From Paracoccaceae bacterium (GTDB taxonomy: Bacteria > Pseudomonadota > Alphaproteobacteria > Rhodobacterales > Rhodobacteraceae), in the NCBI GenBank assembly GCA_022824005.1, contig JAJEBG010000016.1:1-64000 (forward strand): a stretch of DNA of 64,000 nt, in the 5' to 3' direction. Position numbers and translations under genes: made by a program. The notes beneath the pieces are model-generated. The model was not told the origin of the DNA and made no database searches. It saw nothing but the letters and a program-made list of their open reading frames with translations. Positions 49,397-62,711 of this stretch are shown here, one piece after another. Numbering within the stretch: position 1 is the first letter of the stretch; the number at the start of each line of letters is the position of its first letter.

Positions 49397-49612
49397 TTAT
49401 TTTGCCGATCCTTTGGATGGCATCTTTTTTTCCTCCACAATTTTCACGAGATGTGGAATTTTCTCTATCATTCCACGAACCGCCGGCGTGTCCTCAAGTT
49501 CACGCAACCGGTTCATCCGACCAAGCCCGAGCCCAATAAGCGTCTGCCGCTGCTTGGCGGGGCGTCGAATCGGTGATCCAATTTGTTTAACGACAATTGT
49601 TCCACGCTTCAT
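49397..49612 (-). CDS. rpmD: 50S ribosomal protein L30
   Basis: [29 protein letters not shown]. Confidence 0.96.
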   Translation of the reverse strand: MKRGTIVVKQIGSPIRRPAKQRQTLIGLGLGRMNRLRELEDTPAVRGMIEKIPHLVKIVEEKKMPSKGSAK

Positions 49613-49614
49613 CT

Positions 49615-50175
49615 TCAGACCTTCTCATTTTCAGCGGTTTCTCGGTTCGGTCGACGCAGAATTTGCGTGACTTTTTTGCCCCGTCGGCTCGCCACCATGC
49701 GTGGACTCGAACTCTTGATCAAGGCGTCCATAGTGGCACGGATCATGTTGGTGGCATTCTGAGAGCCGATCGACTTGGCCACCACATCTTGGACACCTAA
49801 CATTTCAAACACCGCCCGCATTGGCCCACCGGCAATAATTCCAGTGCCTTGCGGGGCTGTTCTAAGCACCACTTTGCCCGCTCCATGTCGGCCTTCAATA
49901 TCGTGGTGAAGAGTGCGCCCCTCTCGAAGCGGAATACGGAAAAGGCCCCGCCGTGCCTTTTCAGTGGCTTTACGAATAGCCTCCGGCACTTCTTTTGCCT
50001 TGCCTTTACCGAAACCAACCCGGCCTTTTTGGTCGCCGACCACAACGAGTGCCGAAAAGCCGAATCTTTTTCCCCCCTTCACGGTCTTGGAAACTCGGTT
50101 GATTGTCACCAACTTGTCGGCATAATCGCCGCTCTCTCCTGACCTCTGGCCGCGGTTTCTGTCCGAGCGTGCCAT
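49615..50175 (-). CDS. rpsE: 30S ribosomal protein S5
   Basis: [46 protein letters not shown]. Confidence 0.97.
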   Translation of the reverse strand: MARSDRNRGQRSGESGDYADKLVTINRVSKTVKGGKRFGFSALVVVGDQKGRVGFGKGKAKEVPEAIRKATEKARRGLFRIPLREGRTLHHDIEGRHGAGKVVLRTAPQGTGIIAGGPMRAVFEMLGVQDVVAKSIGSQNATNMIRATMDALIKSSSPRMVASRRGKKVTQILRRPNRETAENEKV

Positions 50176-50188
50176 CGTTGCAACCTCC

Positions 50189-50551
50189 CTAAATATTCAA
50201 TCCGCTGGCGCGCGCCGCATCGGCAAGCGCCTTGATTCGTCCGTGATACAAATGACCGCCACGGTCAAGAAAACAATCCTTGATCCCGGCTTCCTTGGCC
50301 CGCTTGGCAATCCACTCGCCCACTTTGGTCGCGGCCGCTTGGTTGCTTCCAATCTTGAGACCCAATTCCGATTGTAAGGAGGACGCTGAAGCCAGAGTGC
50401 ATCCCGTTCTGTCATCAATAATTTGTGCCGCGATATTGCGGTTAGAACGATGAATGGACAAACGCATTCGACTCGCAGGGGCCTTTTTTCTCAACTGATA
50501 GCGAACCCGAGATTGACGCCGTTTGAACAATCGATTTTTTTTGTTGGACAT
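50189..50551 (-). CDS. rplR: 50S ribosomal protein L18
   Basis: [22 protein letters not shown]...; start corrected from the ORF. Confidence 0.96.
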   Translation of the reverse strand: MSNKKNRLFKRRQSRVRYQLRKKAPASRMRLSIHRSNRNIAAQIIDDRTGCTLASASSLQSELGLKIGSNQAAATKVGEWIAKRAKEAGIKDCFLDRGGHLYHGRIKALADAARASGLNI

Positions 50552-50561
50552 GATGTCTTGC

Positions 50562-51095
50562 CTATTTCTTCTTGCCAACTTTGCGGGAAATATCTTCGCC
50601 AACATAGCAGATCCCTTTTCCCTTATAGGGTTCTGGTGGACGGCTGGCGCGGATATCTGCAGCCAGTTGACCCACCTTTTGCTTGTCGGCCCCTTCAATA
50701 ACAATGCGCGTCGGAGAAGGAACCGTCATCGTCAGCCCATCGCGTTCGTCAAATTTGACCTCATGGCTCAAGCCTAGTGAAAGAGTGAGCGTTTTGCCAT
50801 TCAATTGCGCCCGATAACCAACACCGGTGATTTGCAATTCCTTACGGAAGCCTTGTGTCACACCTTCAACACAATTGGCCACCATGGCGCGTGATAAACC
50901 CCATGATTGGCGGGATTGCTTCGAATGACCACGGGGTTTGAATGTCACGGATTGCCCCTCGACCTTGATCGTGACATCGTGCGATGAGGTGAATGTCAAA
51001 CTGCCTTTTGGTCCTTTAATTTCAACCTGTTGTCCCGTCATGGAAGCGGTGACGCCGGACGGAAGTTCGACAGGATTTTTTCCAATTCGTGACAT
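50562..51095 (-). CDS. rplF: 50S ribosomal protein L6
   Basis: [15 protein letters not shown]...[14 protein letters not shown]; start corrected. Confidence 0.97.
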   Translation of the reverse strand: MSRIGKNPVELPSGVTASMTGQQVEIKGPKGSLTFTSSHDVTIKVEGQSVTFKPRGHSKQSRQSWGLSRAMVANCVEGVTQGFRKELQITGVGYRAQLNGKTLTLSLGLSHEVKFDERDGLTMTVPSPTRIVIEGADKQKVGQLAADIRASRPPEPYKGKGICYVGEDISRKVGKKK

Positions 51096-51105
51096 CAGAA
51101 CTCTC

Positions 51106-51504
51106 CTAGAATACCGTGCATAGAATTTCGCCACCCACGTTGGCATCACGGGCGTCCCCATCCGACATCACACCTTGAGCGGTCGAGACAATCGCGACAC
51201 CGAGGCCTTGACGGACGAGAGGCAAATTCCGCACACCGCTGTAAACACGCCGTCCGGGCCGTGAAATTCGTTTCAATTCTCGAATCGCTGGCGAGCCATC
51301 AAAATATTTGAGTTCAATTTCAATCTCACTCTGTCCATCGGCGTTTTTAGTGAAGGCGTAGCCTCGAATATAGCCTTCGCGAACCAAGACATCGAGAACC
51401 CAACCCCGCAGTTTCGATGCGGGAGAATGGGCGGTCGCTCGGCCCCGTGTTTGGGCATTACGAATGCGGGTGAGCATGTCACCGACAGGATCGCTAAAAG
51501 ACAT
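51106..51504 (-). CDS. rpsH: 30S ribosomal protein S8
   Basis: [41 protein letters not shown]. Confidence 0.97.
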   Translation of the reverse strand: MSFSDPVGDMLTRIRNAQTRGRATAHSPASKLRGWVLDVLVREGYIRGYAFTKNADGQSEIEIELKYFDGSPAIRELKRISRPGRRVYSGVRNLPLVRQGLGVAIVSTAQGVMSDGDARDANVGGEILCTVF

Positions 51505-51516
51505 TCTGGCCTCCCT

Positions 51517-51822
51517 TTACCAACTAGACTTGACCATGCCGGGGATTTGCCCCGAACCACCGAGTTCACGCAACGCGATGCGTGACACTTTCAATTTGCG
51601 ATAGTAACCTTTAGGACGCCCAGAAACCTGACAGCGGCTATGAAGCCGCACCCGTGATGAATTGCGCGGCATTTTGGCAAGTTTCATAGAGACTTTGAAA
51701 CGCTCCTCAATTGAGATGTCGCGATCAGCCAGTATATCTCTCATCGCCTGCCTCGCCTTGGCATGCCTCTCCACCATACGTTGTCGTTTCCGTTGACGTT
51801 CTACCATCGCTTTTTTTGCCAT
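51517..51822 (-). CDS. rpsN: 30S ribosomal protein S14
   Basis: [13 protein letters not shown]...[39 protein letters not shown]. Confidence 0.97.
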   Translation of the reverse strand: MAKKAMVERQRKRQRMVERHAKARQAMRDILADRDISIEERFKVSMKLAKMPRNSSRVRLHSRCQVSGRPKGYYRKLKVSRIALRELGGSGQIPGMVKSSW

Positions 51823-52400
51823 TAATTTTTTCCTCCAGTCTGTTGTTGTGGACGGGTGAAGGGCACTTGAAAACCTTCTAGCAAATTCAATGCCTCGTCA
51901 TCGGTCGTCGCGGTTGTGCAAATGACCACATCAAGCCCCCTGATCTCATCCACCTGATCATAATTGATTTCAGGAAAGACAATATGTTCACGAAGCCCCA
52001 TGGCAAAATTTCCATGGCCATCAAAGGACTTGACTGACACACCCCGAAAATCGCGAATACGCGGCATCGCAATCATCACCAGACGGTCAAGGAATTCATA
52101 CATTCGATGACCCCGCAGAGTCACTTTGGCACCGATGGTCATGCCTTCACGCAATCGAAAAGTCGCGATTGATTGGCGCGCCCTGGTCGGGGCGGCCCTT
52201 TGTCCAGCAATCAGCGTTAAATCCTCTAGGGCGGCCTTTGCCTTCTTCGAGTCCTTGACCGCTTCGCCTACCCCCATATTGAGGGCAATTTTTTCTAACT
52301 TAGGGACCATCAATTCATTACGGTAGCCAAATTTTTCTCTCAAAGCGGGACGGATGTCATTGAGATAAATTTGTTTCAACCGGGGAATGTTGTCAGCCAT
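51822..52400 (-). CDS. rplE: 50S ribosomal protein L5
   Basis: [28 protein letters not shown]...; start corrected. Confidence 0.97.
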   Translation of the reverse strand: MADNIPRLKQIYLNDIRPALREKFGYRNELMVPKLEKIALNMGVGEAVKDSKKAKAALEDLTLIAGQRAAPTRARQSIATFRLREGMTIGAKVTLRGHRMYEFLDRLVMIAMPRIRDFRGVSVKSFDGHGNFAMGLREHIVFPEINYDQVDEIRGLDVVICTTATTDDEALNLLEGFQVPFTRPQQQTGGKN

Positions 52401-52707
52401 TAATAAGACTCCCCGAATTTTTGGCAAAGCGGACCTTCTTGCCGTCCTCTAATCGAAAGCCCACGCGCGTCGGCGTGTTTGTTTCGGGATCAACCATCAT
52501 CAGATTCGACAAATCAATCGGTGTCTCAATGCTGTTTCTTCGACCTTCTTGACCTTCAGTGGCTTTTTCATGACGAATGGCCATGGCCACATTTGTGACA
52601 ATGGCCCGTCGGCGTTTCGGGTCAACCGATTTGATGGCCCCGCGCGCGCCTTTATCACGACCGGCAATGACAACCACCTGATCGCCTGTCTTCAGTTTTG
52701 CGGCCAT
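52393..52707 (-). CDS. rplX: 50S ribosomal protein L24
   Basis: [34 protein letters not shown]. Confidence 0.97.
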   Translation of the reverse strand: MAAKLKTGDQVVVIAGRDKGARGAIKSVDPKRRRAIVTNVAMAIRHEKATEGQEGRRNSIETPIDLSNLMMVDPETNTPTRVGFRLEDGKKVRFAKNSGSLING

Positions 52708-53075
52708 TACAAGACCTCCGGTGCTAGGGAGATGATTTTCATAAATTTCCGTCCTCGTAATTCACGCACGACCGGGCCAAAAATACGAGTCCCCAGAGGC
52801 TCATCATTATTGTTCAAAATCACCGCCGCGTTGTTGTCGAAACGAATCGCCGTTCCATCCTCACGGCGAACCTCCTTGGCGGTACGAACAATAACGGCGC
52901 GACGTACATCGCCCTTCTTTACACGGCTACGCGGAATGGCTTCTTTGACTGACACCATGATGACATCACCAACAGACGCGAAATGGCGTTTGGAACCTCC
53001 AAGCACCTTGATACATTGTATTTTTCGCGCCCCAGAATTGTCAGCGACATCCAGATTAGTTTGCATCTGGATCAT
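52707..53075 (-). CDS. rplN: 50S ribosomal protein L14
   Basis: [30 protein letters not shown]. Confidence 0.98.
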   Translation of the reverse strand: MIQMQTNLDVADNSGARKIQCIKVLGGSKRHFASVGDVIMVSVKEAIPRSRVKKGDVRRAVIVRTAKEVRREDGTAIRFDNNAAVILNNNDEPLGTRIFGPVVRELRGRKFMKIISLAPEVL

Positions 53076-53141
53076 TCAGATTCTCCTGACCTTTGGGGAT
53101 CATTCTCATCATGACCCCATGGTTTCGTTCGAGTTAGAAAG

Positions 53142-53381
53142 CTAGACCGATCCTTCGGTCAATACTTCCCAACGTTTGGTTTTTGAGATCGGAGCACATT
53201 CACGAATGCTCACGAAATCTCCAATTTTCGCCTTATTGTCAGCGTCATGTGCAGTGTATTTCTTTGACCGGCGAATCGTTTTCTTCATCACGGGATGAGT
53301 GAAACGGCGTTCAACTGACACCGTCACGGTGCGATTGTTGCTGTCACTGACGACGTGTCCTTTCAAAACTCTCTTGGGCAT
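53142..53381 (-). CDS. rpsQ: 30S ribosomal protein S17
   Basis: [41 protein letters not shown]. Confidence 0.97.
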   Translation of the reverse strand: MPKRVLKGHVVSDSNNRTVTVSVERRFTHPVMKKTIRRSKKYTAHDADNKAKIGDFVSIRECAPISKTKRWEVLTEGSV

Positions 53382-53382
53382 A

Positions 53383-53607
53383 TCATTTCTCTTTCTTGTC
53401 GACGGCGTCGGTGGTTTGAACTTTCTTTTCCTTGATAATTGTCAGCACGCGCGCGGTTTGCCTTCGGACATCTCGCACCCGCGCCGTATTCTTAAACTCA
53501 TGTCCCGCCATGCGGAACCGCAAGAGATACGATTCGCGTTTTAGTTGCGTCAACTCGGTCAGCAATTCATCTTCTGTCTTTTCACGCAATTCGGATACAG
53601 ACAACAT
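53383..53607 (-). CDS. rpmC: 50S ribosomal protein L29
   Basis: [44 protein letters not shown]. Confidence 0.96.
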   Translation of the reverse strand: MLSVSELREKTEDELLTELTQLKRESYLLRFRMAGHEFKNTARVRDVRRQTARVLTIIKEKKVQTTDAVDKKEK

Positions 53608-53628
53608 CTTTGCTCTCCCTTCGAGTCC

Positions 53629-54042
53629 CTACCAATCGCTTCGTTCGACAATGCGGGTCTTGACCGGCAATTTCATCGCGCCGAGTCGCAACGCTTCCAC
53701 AGCCACCGGTGTCGTCACGCCGTCAATTTCAAACATGATCCGGCCGGGTTTCACCTTCGCCACCCAGAATTCGACTGACCCCTTCCCTTTTCCCATTCGC
53801 ACCTCAGTGGGTTTTTTGGAGACGGGAACATCTGGGAAAATACGAATCCAAACTCGGCCCTGTCGCTTCATATGTCGGGTCATCGCTCGCCTCGCGGCTT
53901 CGATTTGACGTGACGTTATTCGTTCAGGCTGCAGAGCCTTGAGACCGAATGAGCCAAAGTTCAAGTCATACCCCCCTTTCGCCAGCCCATGGATACGCCC
54001 TTTGTGGCATTTGCGATATTTGGATCGTCTCGGTTGTAACAT
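53629..54042 (-). CDS. rplP: 50S ribosomal protein L16
   Basis: [24 protein letters not shown]...[23 protein letters not shown]. Confidence 0.98.
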   Translation of the reverse strand: MLQPRRSKYRKCHKGRIHGLAKGGYDLNFGSFGLKALQPERITSRQIEAARRAMTRHMKRQGRVWIRIFPDVPVSKKPTEVRMGKGKGSVEFWVAKVKPGRIMFEIDGVTTPVAVEALRLGAMKLPVKTRIVERSDW

Positions 54043-54066
54043 GGCGGCTGTACCTTATCTCATCAT

Positions 54067-54765
54067 TCACTGTCGAAGTTTGGGCATCGTGCCGTCACGC
54101 AATTCTTGCTCACGCCGGTCACGCGCCGATGGGTCATGCTCCATAATCTCGCCCTTGTAAATCCAAGTCTTGACTCCGATCACACCATAGGGAGTCGACG
54201 CCACTGCCGCCGCGTAATCAATATTGGCACGAAGCGTATGCAAAGGCACACGACCTTCCCGATACCATTCGGTGCGGGCGATTTCGACTCCCCCGAGCCG
54301 GCCGGCCACATTGACGCGAATACCCAACGCCCCCAATCGCATGGCATTCTGCACCGCTCTCTTCATGGCGCGTCGAAATGAGACGCGCCTTTCAAGCTGC
54401 TGTGCCACGGCTTCAGCCACTAGTTGGGCATCAATCTCTGGTTTACGGACCTCAACGATGTTGAGATGGGTTTCTGACTTGGTCATTGAAGCCAATTTCC
54501 CACGCAAGAACTCAATATCAGCTCCTTTGCGCCCTATAATGACACCGGGCCGCGCCGTATGAACGGTAATTCGGCACTTGCGATGAGGCCTTTCAATGAC
54601 CACGCGACTGACACCCGCTTGGCCGCAGGTCTCCTTTATGAACCGTCGGATTTCGATATCTTCTTGCAAAAGATCACCGAATTCACGGCTGTCAGCATAC
54701 CACCGGCTGTCCCAAGTTCGATTGACTTGTAATCGCATGGAGATCGGGTTGACCTTCTGGCCCAT
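54067..54765 (-). CDS. rpsC: 30S ribosomal protein S3
   Basis: [27 protein letters not shown] domain [12 protein letters not shown]. Confidence 0.98.
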   Translation of the reverse strand: MGQKVNPISMRLQVNRTWDSRWYADSREFGDLLQEDIEIRRFIKETCGQAGVSRVVIERPHRKCRITVHTARPGVIIGRKGADIEFLRGKLASMTKSETHLNIVEVRKPEIDAQLVAEAVAQQLERRVSFRRAMKRAVQNAMRLGALGIRVNVAGRLGGVEIARTEWYREGRVPLHTLRANIDYAAAVASTPYGVIGVKTWIYKGEIMEHDPSARDRREQELRDGTMPKLRQ

Positions 54766-55145
54766 CAGCTATCTCCCTCAACTTCTTGCACTTTGATGGT
54801 CAGGCGCGAGAATGGTTTCGCAATCGGTCCGGTGCGCCCACGGGCCCGCGGCCGAAAACGTTTCATTGTCATACTTTTTCCCACATAAGCTTCCTTGACG
54901 ATCAGTTGATCGACGTCCAACGAATGGTTGTTCTCAGCATTGGCGACAGCCGACATCAGACATTTCATCACATCGGTCGAAATTCTTCGCCGTGAGTGAG
55001 TCAAACTCGCAATCGCTTGACTGACTTTTCGCCCTCTGATGGTCACCGCCACCAAATTCAACTTTTGCGGCGAGACGCGAAGGGTTCTCGAGATTGCCAT
55101 CGCTTCATGATCACCGAGAGCTCGCCGTTTCTTTTGCTTTCCCAT
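54765..55145 (-). CDS. rplV: 50S ribosomal protein L22
   Basis: [50 protein letters not shown]. Confidence 0.97.
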   Translation of the reverse strand: MGKQKKRRALGDHEAMAISRTLRVSPQKLNLVAVTIRGRKVSQAIASLTHSRRRISTDVMKCLMSAVANAENNHSLDVDQLIVKEAYVGKSMTMKRFRPRARGRTGPIAKPFSRLTIKVQEVEGDS

Positions 55146-55153
55146 GATTCCAA

Positions 55154-55432
55154 TCAGCTCCGCTTTGCCTTTTTATCCGCTGTGTGCCCATGGAAAGTTC
55201 GAGTGGGCGAATATTCCCCAAACTTTTGACCAATCATATCTTCGGTGACAAAGACAGGAATGAATTTTCGTCCATTATGAACCCCAAATGTGAGACCCAC
55301 AAATTGCGGCAGGATCGTTGAGCGACGTGACCAAATTCGAATCACATCTTTGCGTCCTGACTCGCGGGCCTTTTCCACTTTCCGCAACACGTCGGTATCA
55401 ACAAAAGGACCTTTCCAAACTGATCGCGCCAT
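55154..55432 (-). CDS. rpsS: 30S ribosomal protein S19
   Basis: [38 protein letters not shown]. Confidence 0.98.
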   Translation of the reverse strand: MARSVWKGPFVDTDVLRKVEKARESGRKDVIRIWSRRSTILPQFVGLTFGVHNGRKFIPVFVTEDMIGQKFGEYSPTRTFHGHTADKKAKRS

Positions 55433-55437
55433 TTCGT

Positions 55438-56277
55438 TTAGCGTCCTTTCTTCCGTGCATGCCGGCTTCGAATGATGAGTTTATCTGTCGATTTATTCTT
55501 TCGAGTTCGCATCCCCCGTGTCGGCCGGCCCCACGGTGTGACCGGATGGCGTCCCCCACTTGACTTTCCTTCACCGCCGCCGTGCGGGTGGTCGACCGGA
55601 TTCATGGCCACGCCTCGAACACTTGGCCGTTTCCCCATATGACGTTTGCGACCGGCCTTACCAAGATTGATATTGGCATTATCCGAATTTGACACCGGTC
55701 CGATTGTGGCGCGGCAGTCTTGGTGAACCATTCTGAGTTCACCCGAGGAAAGACGGATTTGTGCGTAACCGCCATCTCGCCCAACGAATTGCGCGTAGGT
55801 GCCAGCGGCGCGTGCCAATTGCCCGCCTTTGCCGGGCTTCATTTCGACATTGTGGACAATTGAGCCAATAGGCATACCTGAGAAGGGCATCGCATTGCCA
55901 GGTTTTATATCGGCGCGCGTGCTGGAGATCACTTTGTCACCGATCGCCAATCTGGCGGGTGCCAGAATATAACTTTGTTCGCCGTCGTCATATTTGATCA
56001 ACGCAATAAAGGCTGTTCGATTGGGATCATATTCGAGCCGCTCGACCGTGGCGGGTATATCCAATTTTGAGCGACGAAAATCGATATACCGATACAGCCG
56101 CCGTGCACGTCCACCGCGCCGTCGCATCGTGATACGACCGGTGTTGTTTCGACCGGCTTTGGCAGGTAAGCCTTCCGTCAGTGACTTTACCGGCCGCCCT
56201 TTCCACAAATGGGAACGATCAACAAGAACCAGCCCCCTGCGGCCCGGCGTCACTGGATTATATGACTTCAAAGCCAT
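55438..56277 (-). CDS. rplB: 50S ribosomal protein L2
   Basis: [47 protein letters not shown]. Confidence 0.98.
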   Translation of the reverse strand: MALKSYNPVTPGRRGLVLVDRSHLWKGRPVKSLTEGLPAKAGRNNTGRITMRRRGGRARRLYRYIDFRRSKLDIPATVERLEYDPNRTAFIALIKYDDGEQSYILAPARLAIGDKVISSTRADIKPGNAMPFSGMPIGSIVHNVEMKPGKGGQLARAAGTYAQFVGRDGGYAQIRLSSGELRMVHQDCRATIGPVSNSDNANINLGKAGRKRHMGKRPSVRGVAMNPVDHPHGGGEGKSSGGRHPVTPWGRPTRGMRTRKNKSTDKLIIRSRHARKKGR

Positions 56278-56322
56278 GTCGCGACCTCAGTTATCCTCAC
56301 TGACATTGTTCCATCCAATCCT

Positions 56323-56616
56323 TTACAGCGAACTGACATCAATTGAATAGCCCGACATCAAGCGAACATAGGCTTTCTTGACATCCTTTCGACGTCCTTT
56401 GCGACCCCGAAACCTGACGGTTTTACCCTTGGTGTTCAGCACATTGACCGACTCAACCTTAACCGAAAACAAGGCTTCCACCGCGTCCTTGATCAAGGGT
56501 TTGGTGGCCTTCTTGTCCACTTCAAACACCACCGCGTTAGAGGCGGATGCCATTGTCGACTTCTCAGTGACCACTTGACGGCGGATAATGTCGTAATGAC
56601 GCAGATGAACATTCAT
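56323..56616 (-). CDS. rplW: 50S ribosomal protein L23
   Basis: [51 protein letters not shown]. Confidence 0.97.
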   Translation of the reverse strand: MNVHLRHYDIIRRQVVTEKSTMASASNAVVFEVDKKATKPLIKDAVEALFSVKVESVNVLNTKGKTVRFRGRKGRRKDVKKAYVRLMSGYSIDVSSL

Positions 56617-57245
56617 GACGTCAACCTCGATTTCAACGCCGCCAACCCCGCCTTTGTGACCACCAGTGTATCACGTTTGAGAATGTCATAGACATTGGCC
56701 CCTTGGCAGGGCAAAATATCCAAATTCGGAATATTGGCCGAGGCCCGGGCAAAAGCCGTATCAATGGCAGCGCCATCAATAATCAATGCTCGTCCCCAAT
56801 TAAACTGTTTCATTTGAGCCGCGAGATCGGATGTCTTGCCCGATTTGACAATGGCCTCATTCAAGACCACCACATTACCCGATTGTGCCTTGGCCGAAAG
56901 AGCATGTTTGAGTCCTAAAGCACGGAATTTTTTCGTCAATTTATGGGCATGGCTGCGCGGAACAGGCCCTTTATAGGCACCCCCCTTGCGGAAAATCGGC
57001 GCATTTCGATCACCATGCCGGGCCCGACCACCGCCTTTCTGATTGTATATTTTGCGACCCGAATAACTGGTTTCGGACCGTGTCTTGGCCTTGTGTGTGC
57101 CTTGCATAGCCCGATTGCGCTGCCAACGAACCACTCGATGGAGAATATCCGCTCGGGGAGTCAGGCCAAACACAGAATCTGGCAAGACCACTTTGCCTGC
57201 GGTCTCAGTGCCATCCAATGTCACGATGTCCAGCCGCATCGTCAT
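56613..57245 (-). CDS. rplD: 50S ribosomal protein L4
   Basis: [49 protein letters not shown]. Confidence 0.97.
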   Translation of the reverse strand: MTMRLDIVTLDGTETAGKVVLPDSVFGLTPRADILHRVVRWQRNRAMQGTHKAKTRSETSYSGRKIYNQKGGGRARHGDRNAPIFRKGGAYKGPVPRSHAHKLTKKFRALGLKHALSAKAQSGNVVVLNEAIVKSGKTSDLAAQMKQFNWGRALIIDGAAIDTAFARASANIPNLDILPCQGANVYDILKRDTLVVTKAGLAALKSRLTS

Positions 57246-58111
57246 TTTGCCGCTCTCTTTTCGTCAGCATCATCAGTGGATTTCGAATCGGTATCCGTCG
57301 ACTTTGCTGACGCAACTTTGGCTTCACGAGCGGCCGTTTCTGACTCTGGCTCTCCCGAATTCGATTCCACCAATATATCTGCTTGTTCCGCCACGGACCC
57401 TTCGCTTGACGAAACTGTCGTATCTTCAACTTTGTCCTTGGCGCGGAAAGCCGCTGGAAAAATCACATTGTCGGGCAGTTTTTTCTTGACCGCGTCACTG
57501 ACCATCACCCAACCGCCCTTTGAGCCCGGAACGGCACCTTTGACAAGAATGAGGCCACGCTCAACATCGGTACGAACCACTTCCAAATTCTGTGTCGTCA
57601 CGCGTTCGGCCCCCATATGACCCGCCATCTTCTTACCCTTGAACACTTTTCCTGGATCTTGACATTGACCAGTGGAGCCATGTGAACGATGGCTGATTGA
57701 GACCCCATGTGAAGCTCTCAGGCCAGAAAAATTATGCCGTTTCATAGCCCCCGCAAAACCCTTGCCGATAGAGGTTCCTGAGACATCAACTCTCTGACCT
57801 TCAACAAAATGATCGGCGGTAATTTCAGCCCCCACTTCAATCATGTTCTCTGGACTGACACGAAACTCCGCGAGTTTCCGCTTCAATGGAACCGTGGCAA
57901 TGGTGAAATGACCCCGCATCGAACGAGACGTCCGCGCCGCTTTGCGGGAGCCAGCACCGAGCTGAACGGCTGTATAGCCATCCCTTTCTGTGGTCCGCTG
58001 CGCCACCACCTGCAGACGATCAAGATGCAAGACCGTGACCGGTACCTGTCGTCCGTCTTGAAGGAACAATCTCGTCATGCCGATTTTTTTTGCAATCACT
58101 CCAGACCGCAT
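57242..58111 (-). CDS. rplC: 50S ribosomal protein L3 with long acidic C-terminal tail
   Basis: [63 protein letters not shown]. Confidence 0.97.
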   Translation of the reverse strand: MRSGVIAKKIGMTRLFLQDGRQVPVTVLHLDRLQVVAQRTTERDGYTAVQLGAGSRKAARTSRSMRGHFTIATVPLKRKLAEFRVSPENMIEVGAEITADHFVEGQRVDVSGTSIGKGFAGAMKRHNFSGLRASHGVSISHRSHGSTGQCQDPGKVFKGKKMAGHMGAERVTTQNLEVVRTDVERGLILVKGAVPGSKGGWVMVSDAVKKKLPDNVIFPAAFRAKDKVEDTTVSSSEGSVAEQADILVESNSGEPESETAAREAKVASAKSTDTDSKSTDDADEKRAAK

Positions 58112-58125
58112 ACTGGCATTCCTCC

Positions 58126-58437
58126 CTAAATCTTGATTTCCACAGCGACGCCGGCGGCCAAATCCAACTTCATCAGCGCATCGACGGTCTGGGGAGTCGG
58201 GTCCACAATATCAAGCAGTCGTTTGTGAGTTCGGATTTCCATCTGCTCACGGGACTTTTTGTTCACATGCGGACCTTTAAGAACTGTAAATTTTTCGATC
58301 TTGTTGGGCAGTGGAATCGGACCTCTGACATCAGCACCAGTGCGTTTAGCCGTCTGAAAAATTTCTTCCGTGCTCGCATCAAGGATACGGTAATCAAATG
58401 CCTTAAGTGTGATGCGTATTTTTTGGCTCTGGATCAT
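58126..58437 (-). CDS. rpsJ: 30S ribosomal protein S10
   Basis: [53 protein letters not shown]. Confidence 0.98.
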   Translation of the reverse strand: MIQSQKIRITLKAFDYRILDASTEEIFQTAKRTGADVRGPIPLPNKIEKFTVLKGPHVNKKSREQMEIRTHKRLLDIVDPTPQTVDALMKLDLAAGVAVEIKI

Positions 58438-58450
58438 TTCGCCACTCCCA

Positions 58451-58480
58451 AAAGAAAAATGCGCAAGATCAACCTGCGCA
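58451..58480 (-). terminator. Terminator-like hairpin between tuf and rpsJ
   Basis: Minus strand TGCGCA-N9-TGCGCA followed by TTTTTCTTTT. Confidence 0.5.
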
Positions 58481-58491
58481 CTCTTTCTTAG

Positions 58492-59667
58492 TTATTTGAT
58501 AATCTTCGAGACGATTCCCGCTCCGACGGTGCGCCCACCTTCACGGATGGCAAACCGAAGTTTATCTTCCATGGCGATCGGCGCAATCAGATTAACGGTA
58601 AAGGTAATATTGTCGCCTGGCATGACCATCTCGGTTCCTTCGGGCAATTCTACTGTGCCCGTGACGTCAGTGGTCCGGAAGTAAAATTGCGGCCGATAAT
58701 TGGTGAAAAAGGGTGTATGGCGCCCGCCTTCTTCTTTGGTCAAGATATAGGCTTCCGCTTCAAAGTTGGTGTGCGGGGTTACCGAACCCGGCTTACACAA
58801 AACCTGGCCCCGTTCAACCGAATCCCTGTCAACTCCGCGAAGAAGCGCACCGACATTATCGCCAGCTTCGCCCCGATCAAGGAGTTTACGGAACATTTCA
58901 ACCCCCGTGCAGGTGGTCTTGCCGGTATCACGAATTCCGACAATTTCGATTTCATCACCGACGGTGACGACGCCGCGTTCAATCCGTCCGGTGACGACGG
59001 TGCCGCGTCCAGAAATTGAAAACACGTCCTCAATGGGCATTAGAAAAGGTTGATCAATAGGACGGTCCGGCGTTGGAATATGTTCATCGACCGCCGCCAT
59101 CAGCGCATCAATACTCTCTTTGCCAATTTTTTCATCGCCACCTTCCATCGCGACAAGAGCTGATCCTTGCACAATCGGAATATCATCGCCGGGGAACTCG
59201 TACGCACTCAGCAATTCACGAACTTCAAGTTCCACGAGTTCCAACAATTCTTCGTCATCGACTTGGTCGACTTTGTTCATATAGACGACCAGCGCCGGAA
59301 CACCGACTTGCCGTGCCAAGAGAATATGCTCGCGAGTCTGCGGCATTGGGCCATCGGCGGCACTCACAACGAGAATCGCCCCATCCATTTGCGCCGCTCC
59401 CGTAATCATATTTTTGACATAGTCAGCATGGCCCGGGCAATCGACGTGCGCGTAATGGCGCCCTTCGGTCTCATATTCGACATGGGCTGTCGCGATCGTG
59501 ATTCCACGCTCCTTTTCTTCAGGCGCGCCATCAATAGAATCGTAAGATTGAAAATCACCATAATATTTGGTGATGGCGGATGTCAGCGTTGTTTTGCCAT
59601 GGTCAACATGACCAATCGTGCCGACATTCGCGTGCGGTTTTGTGCGTTCGAACTTTTCTTTCGCCAT
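58492..59667 (-). CDS. tuf: Elongation factor Tu
   Basis: [61 protein letters not shown]. Confidence 0.99.
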   Translation of the reverse strand: MAKEKFERTKPHANVGTIGHVDHGKTTLTSAITKYYGDFQSYDSIDGAPEEKERGITIATAHVEYETEGRHYAHVDCPGHADYVKNMITGAAQMDGAILVVSAADGPMPQTREHILLARQVGVPALVVYMNKVDQVDDEELLELVELEVRELLSAYEFPGDDIPIVQGSALVAMEGGDEKIGKESIDALMAAVDEHIPTPDRPIDQPFLMPIEDVFSISGRGTVVTGRIERGVVTVGDEIEIVGIRDTGKTTCTGVEMFRKLLDRGEAGDNVGALLRGVDRDSVERGQVLCKPGSVTPHTNFEAEAYILTKEEGGRHTPFFTNYRPQFYFRTTDVTGTVELPEGTEMVMPGDNITFTVNLIAPIAMEDKLRFAIREGGRTVGAGIVSKIIK

Positions 59668-59728
59668 CCTGTCTTACTCCTTCATGTTTTGAACATCTGA
59701 TTGTGGCAACAACTGACTGCCTCTCCGT

Positions 59729-61846
59729 TTAGGCAAATTTCGTTTGAATCTCTTCTGAGATTGTCTGAGGAACCGTTTCATAATGAGAAAACTGCATCGT
59801 GAAATTGGCTCGCCCCGAGGTAATGGAACGAAGGTTATTAATATAACCGAACATATTGGACAACGGCACCAAAGCATCAATCGCCGACGCATTGCCCCGC
59901 ATGGATTGATCCCTTACCTGACCTCTTCGCCGTGTAAGATCACCGTTGACCGGTCCCGTATATTCATCAGGGGTCACAACTTCAACCTTCATAATCGGCT
60001 CAAGCAGTCGGGCTCCCGCTTTTCGAAGCCCCTCTCGCATCGCCGCCCGCGCCGCGAGTTCAAACGCCATCACTGACGAGTCAACATCATGATAGGCTCC
60101 ATCGGTCAGTCGAACTTTGAAATCAATGACTGGAAATCCCGCTAGAGGCCCCGAGTCACTTACCGATTTAATTCCCTTTTCGACGCCGGGGATATACTCC
60201 TTCGGAATATTTCCTCCCACGATCTCAGACTTGAAACTGAAACCTTCGCCCGGTTCGGTCGGCTCGATGACCATTTTGACCCGCGCGAATTGACCTGCCC
60301 CGCCGGTCTGTTTCTTGTGCGTATAATCAATTTCTGTCTCTTGGCTCACCGTTTCACGATAAGCCACTTGAGGCTCGCCAATATTGGCCTCGACGCTAAA
60401 CTCCCTTTTCATTCTGTCAATCAGAATATCAAGATGCAGCTCTCCCATTCCTTTCATGATTGTCTGCCCTGACTCAAAATCAGTGACCACGCGGAAGGAG
60501 GGATCTTCGGCCGCCAACCGTTGCAGAGCTTGGGCCATTTTTTCTTGATCCGCTCGCGTTTTTGGTTCGACGGCGATTTCAATCACCGGATCAGGAAAGG
60601 TCATGGTCTCCAAGACAACGGGTTCTTTTCTCGAACAGAGTGTATCTCCCGTCGTCGTTTCCTTCAGGCCCGCGATCGCGATGATGTCGCCAGCATACGC
60701 TTCACTGATTTCCTCACGATTGTTGGAGTGCATCAACAGCATCCGCCCAACACGGTCGCGTTTATTCTTGGTTGAGTTGAGCATTTCAGCGCCGCGCGAC
60801 AGCGACCCCGAATAGATGCGTGCAAATGTCAACGTGCCCACATGTTTGTCATCCATAATCTTGAACGCCAATGCCGAGAAGGGCTGTTGATCATTGGCAG
60901 AACGCTCAATATTGCGTGTCTCTGTTTTGTCGTCTGGCAAGAAACCCTTGTAAGCGGGCACATCAAGGGGGCTAGGCAGAAAGTCAACGACGGCGTTCAA
61001 CATCGGTTGAACCCCCTTATTCTTGAAAGCTGACCCCGCTAAGACGGGCACGAACACGCGGTCGAGAGTGCCGATGCGCAATAATCGACGCAGGGTTTCG
61101 GCGTCGGGTTCCTGCCCGTCAAGATATTGCTCCATCACCTCTTCATCAAGTTCGACCGCACTGTCGATCATTTGAGAGCGCCATGTGTCGGCTTCATCGC
61201 GCAATTCAGGACGAATTTCTTGACGTGTCCAAGTGGCCCCCAAATCTTCGCCCTTCCACGTCCATTCTTCCATCGTGCAAAGGTCAATAATGCCCTCAAA
61301 ATTGTTTTCTGATCCAATTGGGATTTGGATCGGCACCGCCCTCGCGCCCGTGCGCTCTTGGATCATCCCAACGCATTCAAAGAAGTTGGCACCGACTTTA
61401 TCCATTTTGTTGATCAAAACGATGCGCGGCACTTCATAACGGTCCGCCTGTCTCCACACTGTTTCGGTTTGGGGCTCCACACCGGCGTTGGCGTCAAGAA
61501 CACAGATCGCACCGTCAAGAACGGCGAGGGAGCGCTCAACTTCGATCGTGAAATCCACGTGCCCTGGCGTGTCAATGATGTTGAGGCGATATTTTTCTGA
61601 TTGCGGCGTTTCACCGTCTTCCGTGCGCTGCCAAAAGGTTGTTGTCGCCGCCGAGGTAATGGTAATGCCGCGTTCCTGTTCTTGCTCCATCCAATCCATC
61701 GTGGCGGCTCCATCGTGGACCTCGCCCATGCGATGAGACTTGCCCGAATAGAAAAGGATACGCTCGGTCGTCGTCGTCTTGCCCGCATCAATATGCGCCA
61801 TGATCCCAATATTGCGATATCTTTCAAGTGGATATTTTCGAGACAT
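59729..61846 (-). CDS. fusA: Elongation factor G
   Basis: [42 protein letters not shown]. Confidence 0.98.
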   Translation of the reverse strand: MSRKYPLERYRNIGIMAHIDAGKTTTTERILFYSGKSHRMGEVHDGAATMDWMEQEQERGITITSAATTTFWQRTEDGETPQSEKYRLNIIDTPGHVDFTIEVERSLAVLDGAICVLDANAGVEPQTETVWRQADRYEVPRIVLINKMDKVGANFFECVGMIQERTGARAVPIQIPIGSENNFEGIIDLCTMEEWTWKGEDLGATWTRQEIRPELRDEADTWRSQMIDSAVELDEEVMEQYLDGQEPDAETLRRLLRIGTLDRVFVPVLAGSAFKNKGVQPMLNAVVDFLPSPLDVPAYKGFLPDDKTETRNIERSANDQQPFSALAFKIMDDKHVGTLTFARIYSGSLSRGAEMLNSTKNKRDRVGRMLLMHSNNREEISEAYAGDIIAIAGLKETTTGDTLCSRKEPVVLETMTFPDPVIEIAVEPKTRADQEKMAQALQRLAAEDPSFRVVTDFESGQTIMKGMGELHLDILIDRMKREFSVEANIGEPQVAYRETVSQETEIDYTHKKQTGGAGQFARVKMVIEPTEPGEGFSFKSEIVGGNIPKEYIPGVEKGIKSVSDSGPLAGFPVIDFKVRLTDGAYHDVDSSVMAFELAARAAMREGLRKAGARLLEPIMKVEVVTPDEYTGPVNGDLTRRRGQVRDQSMRGNASAIDALVPLSNMFGYINNLRSITSGRANFTMQFSHYETVPQTISEEIQTKFA

Positions 61847-61857
61847 GACAATCAACT

Positions 61858-62328
61858 CTACCAGCGATAATGGCTGAAAGCCTTGTTCGACTCGGCCATC
61901 TTGTGCGTATCTTCGCGCAGTTTCACCGCCCCGCCACGCATGTTGGCGGCGTCCATCAATTCACCGGCTAACCGCTCCTCCATCGTGTGTTCGCCGCGCT
62001 TGCGAGCGGCACCAATCAGCCAACGAATAGCAAGCGCATCACGGCGTTCGGCGCGCACTTCAACCGGAATTTGATAGGTGGAGCCACCGACACGACGAGA
62101 TCGAACTTCGACTGTGGGTTTGACGTTGGTCAAGGCTTCATGAAACACCTCAAGTGGTGCTTTGCGCATCTTCACCTCAACCCGCTCAAAAGCATTATAG
62201 ACGATGGCTTCGGCGACCGATTTTTTGCCATCTTTCATCAGATTGTTCATGAATTTAGAAACCGTCAGATCGCCATATTTCGCGTCAGGCAAAATATCGC
62301 GTTTATCTGGGCGGCGGCGGCGGGGCAT
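61858..62328 (-). CDS. rpsG: 30S ribosomal protein S7
   Basis: [40 protein letters not shown]. Confidence 0.98.
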   Translation of the reverse strand: MPRRRRPDKRDILPDAKYGDLTVSKFMNNLMKDGKKSVAEAIVYNAFERVEVKMRKAPLEVFHEALTNVKPTVEVRSRRVGGSTYQIPVEVRAERRDALAIRWLIGAARKRGEHTMEERLAGELMDAANMRGGAVKLREDTHKMAESNKAFSHYRW

Positions 62329-62339
62329 CGTCTGAACTC

Positions 62340-62711
62340 CTACTTGGGTCGCTTGGCGCCGTATTTTGAACGGCGTTGACGGCGGTCAGAGACCCCTTCA
62401 GTGTCGCGGACACCACGAAGAATGTGATAGCGGACACCCGGCAAATCCTTGACTCGTCCCCCACGAATCAGCACCACTGAATGTTCTTGAAGATTGTGAG
62501 ATTCCCCTGGAATGTAAGAAATCACTTCATATCCACTGGTCAGACGCACCTTGGCCACTTTGCGCATCGCTGAATTCGGCTTTTTGGGCGTCGTTGTATA
62601 AACCCGCGTGCATACACCACGGCGCTGCGGACAGGCCAATAGATGCATGGACTTTTGCCGCTTGACTTTGGCTCTCCTGGGCTTGCGGATCAGCTGTTGT
62701 ATCGTCGGCAT
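62340..62711 (-). CDS. rpsL: 30S ribosomal protein S12
   Basis: [48 protein letters not shown]; start corrected. Confidence 0.98.
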   Translation of the reverse strand: MPTIQQLIRKPRRAKVKRQKSMHLLACPQRRGVCTRVYTTTPKKPNSAMRKVAKVRLTSGYEVISYIPGESHNLQEHSVVLIRGGRVKDLPGVRYHILRGVRDTEGVSDRRQRRSKYGAKRPK

